DNA from: an uncultured Sphingomonas sp. | Lineage (GTDB): Bacteria; Pseudomonadota; Alphaproteobacteria; Sphingomonadales; Sphingomonadaceae | NCBI GenBank assembly: GCA_913775315.1 | Contig: CAJYIX010000011.1 | Location: 1 to 63,490 of the forward strand | DNA: 63,490 nt | Reading direction: 5' to 3' | Shown: piece after piece, positions 60,161 through 63,490 of the stretch | Layout: each line of letters opens with the position of its first letter | How positions within the stretch are numbered: position 1 is the stretch's first letter | Notes under the pieces: generated by a model | Told to the model about the DNA's origin: nothing | The model's database searches: none | The model's input: the letters and a program-made list of their open reading frames with translations, nothing else | Program-made: the position numbers and the translations under genes

Positions 60161-60177
60161 TGGATAGCGCTAACATC
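60161..60177. promoter_or_regulatory. LacI-type operator-like palindrome before the GH43-xylB-xylA unit
   Basis: TGGATAGCGCTAACATC contains the perfect core TAGCGCTA (60165-60172), 42 bases before the GH43 start on the minus strand. A second part-site, TTAGCGCC, is at 60181-60188. From memory it resembles the operator of the xylose-responsive LacI-type repressor of Caulobacter (TAGCGCTA with TAACAT flanks). No LacI gene is in the window. Confidence 0.5.
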
Positions 60178-60208
60178 ATCTTAGCGCCAGTGCGTTTCGG
60201 CAGGCGCT

Positions 60209-61219
60209 TCAACGAACCTTTGCGTCGACCGGGGCGGGGGCGGTGACGCCCGCGATGGTGTGCTCCACCCGTTTCAGCGTGCTGTCGGGATTGTAACGCA
60301 GATACTCGGCCGTCACCGTGCGCCGGCCGATCGACCCGTTCTGGTCACCGATCGCCAGCGTCGCATTGTGCATGAAGAGGTACCAGTTGCCCCTGAACGC
60401 GGCGATGCCCGGATGGATCGTGAAGCTGTACTTGCCCGAATCGGCCAGTTCGCCGCGATAGGTCCACGGCCCGCGAATCGACGGCGCGGTCGAATAGGAG
60501 ATGCGCTCGTCCCGATGCTTCGACCGGTCGAGCGAGGCGTAGGTCAGGTAGTAAAGCTTGCCGCGCTTGTGCAGCCACGGGCCCTCCTCGAAATGCGGCG
60601 GCGTGATCTCGGTGATCGGGCCGTCCAGCTCGATCATGTTTTCCTTCAGCTTGGCGATGTAGGCCTGTCGGTTGCCCCAGGCGATGTACGTCGCGCCGTC
60701 GTCGTCGGTGAAGACGGTGGGGTCGATATCCTCCCAGCTGTGCGTGCCCTTCGGCGTCATCTGGTTGGTGATGAGTGCCGATCCCTTGGCGTCCTTGAAC
60801 GGGCCGGTAGGGCTGTCGGACACCGCCACGGCGATCGCCTTGCCCGGATGCGTGTCGTCATGCTCGACCGCGGCATAGAACCAGAACTTGCCGTGCTTCC
60901 GGATGGCCTGCGCGGCCCAGGCGTCCTTCTTGGCCCATTTGAAGTCCTTGACGTTCATGATCGCGGGATGGGCTTTCCACGTCTTCATGTCCTTGGTGGA
61001 CCAGACGAGCCATTCCTGCATGTTGAACATCTCATCGCGCTGGGCGACGTCGTGACCGGTGTAGAGATAGAGCGTGTCGCCGACGACCAGCGGCGCGGGG
61101 TCGGCGGTGAAGACGGTGCGGAACAGCGGGTTCGATCCGGGCAGGGTGCCCATCCGATCCTGCGCGAGGAGCGGTGTCGTCAGGCAGGCAAGCGCGGCGA
61201 TCGCGACGCGGACGGACAT
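60209..61219 (-). CDS. Secreted GH43-family glycoside hydrolase
   Basis: 336 residues. Signal peptide (VRVAIAALACLTTPLLAQ). The propeller starts with 'FRTVFTADPAPLVVGDTLYL' (catalytic Asp), then 'THSWEDIDPTVFTDDDGATY' (Asp) and 'PHFEEGPWLHKRGKLYYLTY' (acid Glu). It is paralogous to the enzyme at 58965 and probably acts on arabinoxylan-derived oligosaccharides in the periplasm. I take ATG at 61217-61219, which has GGGGGAGAGG upstream; the frame extends 12 codons further. A GTCCGAC operator-like site lies 37 bases upstream. Confidence 0.9.
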   Translation of the reverse strand: MSVRVAIAALACLTTPLLAQDRMGTLPGSNPLFRTVFTADPAPLVVGDTLYLYTGHDVAQRDEMFNMQEWLVWSTKDMKTWKAHPAIMNVKDFKWAKKDAWAAQAIRKHGKFWFYAAVEHDDTHPGKAIAVAVSDSPTGPFKDAKGSALITNQMTPKGTHSWEDIDPTVFTDDDGATYIAWGNRQAYIAKLKENMIELDGPITEITPPHFEEGPWLHKRGKLYYLTYASLDRSKHRDERISYSTAPSIRGPWTYRGELADSGKYSFTIHPGIAAFRGNWYLFMHNATLAIGDQNGSIGRRTVTAEYLRYNPDSTLKRVEHTIAGVTAPAPVDAKVR

Positions 61220-61255
61220 TCGGACCTCTCCCCCGATATTCGATAGGATCGGCAC

Positions 61256-61271
61256 TCTAGTCCGACAATTG
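61256..61271. promoter_or_regulatory. Proposed GntR operator upstream of the GH43 gene
   Basis: TCTAGTCCGACAATTG lies in the 58-base gap between the cupin stop and the GH43 start. It matches the sites at 54470 and 63011 over AGNCCGACAAT. The gap is otherwise only a ribosome site and a short AT-rich patch that can hold a -10 element. Confidence 0.55.
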
Positions 61272-61277
61272 CCGCCG

Positions 61278-62282
61278 TCAACGACGCAGCCACTGCATCA
61301 CCATCGCGCGGACGCGACCGCGATTGGCGGCGAGGGGGCCGAGGATGCCGTGCTTCTCGGCGGGCAGGTGGTCGAGCGGATGGCGCTCGGGCCGGAAGAC
61401 ATAATGGTCGAAGAACGCACGCCACGCCTGTCGCTCGGGCAGGGGGCGCTCCGCGATCGTCGTCAGGGCCAGCAGCATCGCGGTGAATGGATCGTCGGGG
61501 CCGGACGGGTGCGCATCCCACCAGTAATTGACGAGGAGGTTGAGGTCGCCGATCGCCTCCACCTGATGCCACCACAGCTTCGGCAGATAGAGCGCGTCGC
61601 CGGGTTCGAGCTCGGCCACCAGCGCGCGGTCCCGCCACGCCTCGAACCGCGGCCATTGCGGATCGCCGGGGGAGGAGCCGACCGCCAGACCCACCGGCTG
61701 GCCCGCCATCGTATGGTCGATCGGCCCGACATAGAGGTCGCCGATCGCCCCCGGCGGGAACAGCGTGAAGCGCCGCCGCCCCGCGACGCAGACCGCCAGA
61801 TTGTCCAGGCGATCGTGATGACAGGCGACGGTCGAGGCGGTGCCGAGCCAGAGGCGCGGACCCGCCCGCTCGGGCAACCACGGCATCGGATGCGCGGCGG
61901 CGAAGGCGGGAAAGCCGACCTCTGCCGGGATCGAACCGAGGTAGAAACTGGCACCATCCGCCGCCTCGCTCCCGATCGCGGCGATGGCCTGCGGCAGCGG
62001 CATCGAGCGGCGCTCGAAATTGAAGCCGTCGAGGCCGGGGGCGTAGAAATAGCGGCCGGCGATCTCCGGCGTGCCCACGAAAAGCTCGGCCGAGACCGGC
62101 GCGGCGGATTCCGCAAGTACCTCGATCCAAGCCGAATTATGCGCTGCGGATGCCTTCAGCACCGGCCAGTCGGCGACCGCGCCGCGCAGCACGACCGGGC
62201 GACAGGGAGCGACGACCACCGCCTCGAACGCGGCCCGATCGGCCAGCGTCCGCGCGTCGATCGCAGCGACGCCCTCGCTCAT
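61278..62282 (-). CDS. Cupin-like (JmjC/Cupin_8) domain protein
   Basis: 334 residues, cytoplasmic double-stranded beta-helix protein of the Fe(II)/2-oxoglutarate-type family. Iron ligands H-x-D are in 'VACHHDRLDNLAVCVAGRRR', and a later His in 'LYLPKLWWHQVEAI'. The N-terminus 'PCRPVVLRGAVADWPVL' is family-typical. Proteins of this group sit beside SapC and TonB-dependent receptors in sphingomonads and Caulobacter; the function there is unknown. Its start overlaps the sapC stop (ATGA at 62279-62282). Confidence 0.85.
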   Translation of the reverse strand: MSEGVAAIDARTLADRAAFEAVVVAPCRPVVLRGAVADWPVLKASAAHNSAWIEVLAESAAPVSAELFVGTPEIAGRYFYAPGLDGFNFERRSMPLPQAIAAIGSEAADGASFYLGSIPAEVGFPAFAAAHPMPWLPERAGPRLWLGTASTVACHHDRLDNLAVCVAGRRRFTLFPPGAIGDLYVGPIDHTMAGQPVGLAVGSSPGDPQWPRFEAWRDRALVAELEPGDALYLPKLWWHQVEAIGDLNLLVNYWWDAHPSGPDDPFTAMLLALTTIAERPLPERQAWRAFFDHYVFRPERHPLDHLPAEKHGILGPLAANRGRVRAMVMQWLRR

Positions 62283-62968
62283 CCCGCCGTCAGTCGGGCG
62301 TTGCGGATGCGCGCGAGGCGGCCGAGCTGGCGCACCGATTGTGCCATGGTGAAGGCGGCCTGAAGGTGCCCGGCGCGCAGCAGCGACAGCGCCGCGGCGT
62401 CGTCCAGGTCGCCGATCGCATCGAGGCTGACGGTGTAGAGCCCGGCCAGCGTCAACCGCTCGCCGTCGTCGAACTTCAGATCGACATCGATGGGCTCGAG
62501 AAGCCTGTGCGACAGGCAGGCGTCGATGAACGCGCGTGTCGCGTCGAGTCCTGCCTTCAGCCGGCCGAGCGACTGCGCCATGCCGGCCAGCGCGGGAGAG
62601 GGGGCGCCGTCGCCGCCGAACAGCAGCTCGCCGGCGGCGTCGGCAAAGCGCGGATCGGCGGGGTCGATCGCTACCTGCTCGTCCACCACGTGAAAGCCGC
62701 GGCGCTTCCAGTCGAGCGGCTCGAACAGGCCCGCCAGTTCGTCGCGGGTGACCAGCGTCGGCTCCTCCGGCTTCAGCCCCAGGATCGCGCCGGCATAGAA
62801 TTCGCCGGTCGATTCGGCGCGCGTGACGAAGATCGGGGCCAGCGTCGCGGCGCTCGCGAACTCGTCCAGCACGATCTGGACGAAGGGCGGCGGCGCCCCC
62901 TCGACCGGCCCCAGGCGCAGCCCGGCATGGTCGTTGGCATTCAGCAGTTCCAGACGCTGCGCGGTCAT
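62279..62968 (-). CDS. sapC: SapC-family protein
   Basis: 229 residues, cytoplasmic. SapC family features are the early 'NANDHAGLRLG', 'FASAATLAPIFVTRAEST', 'EFYAGAILGLKPEEPTLV' and 'DWKRRGFHVVDEQVAIDPAD', ending in 'DDAAALSLLRAGHLQAAFTM'. Named after an S-layer-secretion-linked protein, the family is widespread next to TonB receptors. The ATG at 62966-62968 has GAGAGGG upstream. It is divergent from the receptor gene with a 182-base gap carrying operator-like sites. Its exact biochemical role is unknown. Confidence 0.85.
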   Translation of the reverse strand: MTAQRLELLNANDHAGLRLGPVEGAPPPFVQIVLDEFASAATLAPIFVTRAESTGEFYAGAILGLKPEEPTLVTRDELAGLFEPLDWKRRGFHVVDEQVAIDPADPRFADAAGELLFGGDGAPSPALAGMAQSLGRLKAGLDATRAFIDACLSHRLLEPIDVDLKFDDGERLTLAGLYTVSLDAIGDLDDAAALSLLRAGHLQAAFTMAQSVRQLGRLARIRNARLTAG

Positions 62969-63010
62969 TCCAATCCCTCTCCCCGCCATCCTTCGGATCG
63001 GCGGCGATGA

Positions 63011-63073
63011 TTTAGACCGACAATTGAGATTGTCGCCAGCCAAAAAAGCCTATAGGATCGCACTGTCCGACCC
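63011..63073. promoter_or_regulatory. Proposed GntR operators in the sapC-receptor divergent promoter
   Basis: Site 1, TTTAGACCGACAATTG (63011-63026), matches the other operators; AGATTGTCGCC follows. Site 2, CTGTCCGACC (63063-63072), keeps only the GTCCGAC core. Between them TTGTCG (63030-63035) and TATAGG (63051-63056), 15 bases apart, could be -35 and -10 elements of the receptor gene; both sites would then flank RNA polymerase. Remaining sequence to 63150 holds only the ribosome site. Confidence 0.5.
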
Positions 63074-63150
63074 TCATGTCGGGCCGTGGGTCCGATCCGG
63101 TGAACGAGCGGACGGCCCCGCTAGATAGAAGCGCGACGGGAGAGGACAGC

Positions 63151-63490
63151 ATGAAGGGATTTGCCGAGTCGGCGTTTGTTACCGGTATCAGCGGCGGCAC
63201 GATGCGCTGCCTGCTCACCGGCGGCGCCAGCATCGCCGCGATCGCGTGCGCGACGCCGCTTTGGGCCCAGGATCAGCAGGTTGGCAGCGAGACGACGGCC
63301 CCCGCCCAGGGTGAGGCCGTGCCTGACGCGGACGCCAATGCCGAGGACATTATTGTTACCGGTATCCGCGGTTCGCTTCAGCGTAACCTCGACATCAAGC
63401 GGACCTCGCCGGGCGTCGTCGACGTCATCTCGGCCGAGGATATCGGCAAGTTCCCGGATTCGAACGTCGCCGCCTCGCTCCAGCGCCTGC
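63151..63490 (+). CDS. TonB-dependent receptor, N-terminal part (runs off the window)
   Basis: 113 residues visible. A long signal sequence ('LLTGGASIAAIACATPLWAQ') is followed by a polar spacer, the TonB-box-like 'AEDIIVTGIRGSLQRN' and the start of the plug domain 'VVDVISAEDIGKFPDSNVAA'. The last phrase is typical of the sugar-type receptors (CarO/FpvA-like class) of sphingomonads and Caulobacter. It would import arabino-xylo-oligosaccharides through the outer membrane. A GGGAGAGGACAGC ribosome site precedes the ATG at 63151. The barrel is not in the window. Confidence 0.9.
   Translation, partial: MKGFAESAFVTGISGGTMRCLLTGGASIAAIACATPLWAQDQQVGSETTAPAQGEAVPDADANAEDIIVTGIRGSLQRNLDIKRTSPGVVDVISAEDIGKFPDSNVAASLQRL

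Noticed and set aside
1-63490. CRISPR array, prophage, toxin-antitoxin or restriction system
   Set aside because: No regularly spaced direct repeats, phage structural genes, integrase, methylase or toxin-like small gene pairs were seen; the only mobile DNA is the IS end at the left edge.

Overview
The window looks like a chromosomal segment of a GC-rich sphingomonad (Sphingomonas-like alphaproteobacterium). Supporting signs are a bo3-type quinol oxidase operon followed by SURF1 and RegB/RegA-type genes, class I PHA synthase with a phasin, ClpS, a SapC/cupin pair beside a TonB-dependent receptor, and many genes joined by 4-nt ATGA/GTGA/TTGA overlaps. The genus is inferred from gene content; no 16S rRNA gene is present.

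Layout. 1-121: end of an IS5-type element. 338-4338: chemoreceptor, flavin reductase, tRNA-Lys abutting folK, and a divergent family-5 uracil-DNA glycosylase. 4375-10152: secreted TonB_C-like protein, TelA/XpaC-like/GNAT operon, CorA and a FemAB-like transferase. 10127-14943: three polytopic membrane proteins in one operon, two of them paralogs of an unassigned family. 14989-15789: aquaporin. 15955-23170: a six-gene operon (serine hydrolase, DgcN-like, DgcA-like, D-aminoacylase, acidic amino-acid symporter, PBP4) in which every junction is a 4-nt overlap; I read it as a murein/D-amino-acid salvage system. 23178-26310: clpS, phasin and phaC, with TGC/GCA palindromes before the phasin gene. 26402-30299: aminotransferase, dapB, nth, DUF2147 and rsmE. 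30414-36192: beta-carbonic anhydrase coupled to a SulP transporter, an OmpR-type two-component pair and an MHS-type transporter. 36334-42895: cyoABCD-SURF1-regBA. 43033-47876: glpX, ubiA, pmbA, an inositol-phosphatase-family gene and small unknowns.

47885-63490 is a pentose/arabinoxylan utilisation locus: FadR-type GntR regulator, AraD1/GguC protein, GH51 arabinofuranosidase, sugar-acid dehydratase, aldose epimerase, three GH43 enzymes, xylose isomerase and xylulokinase, then cupin, SapC and the start of a TonB-dependent receptor. Xylose can enter through the isomerase route. Arabinose (or xylose) can enter through an oxidative route of which only the dehydratase and AraD1 steps are here. Four promoter regions of the locus share an AT-flanked GTCSGAC motif that I propose is the operator of the local GntR protein; one more carries a TAGCGCTA palindrome like LacI-type xylose operators.

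Two convergent gene junctions (42894-43028 and 49721-49812) are filled by inverted pairs of REP-like repeats. Two genes (5013-5513 and 18134-19087) have no plausible ATG, GTG or TTG start and seem to begin at CTG inside a CTGA overlap with the upstream stop codon.
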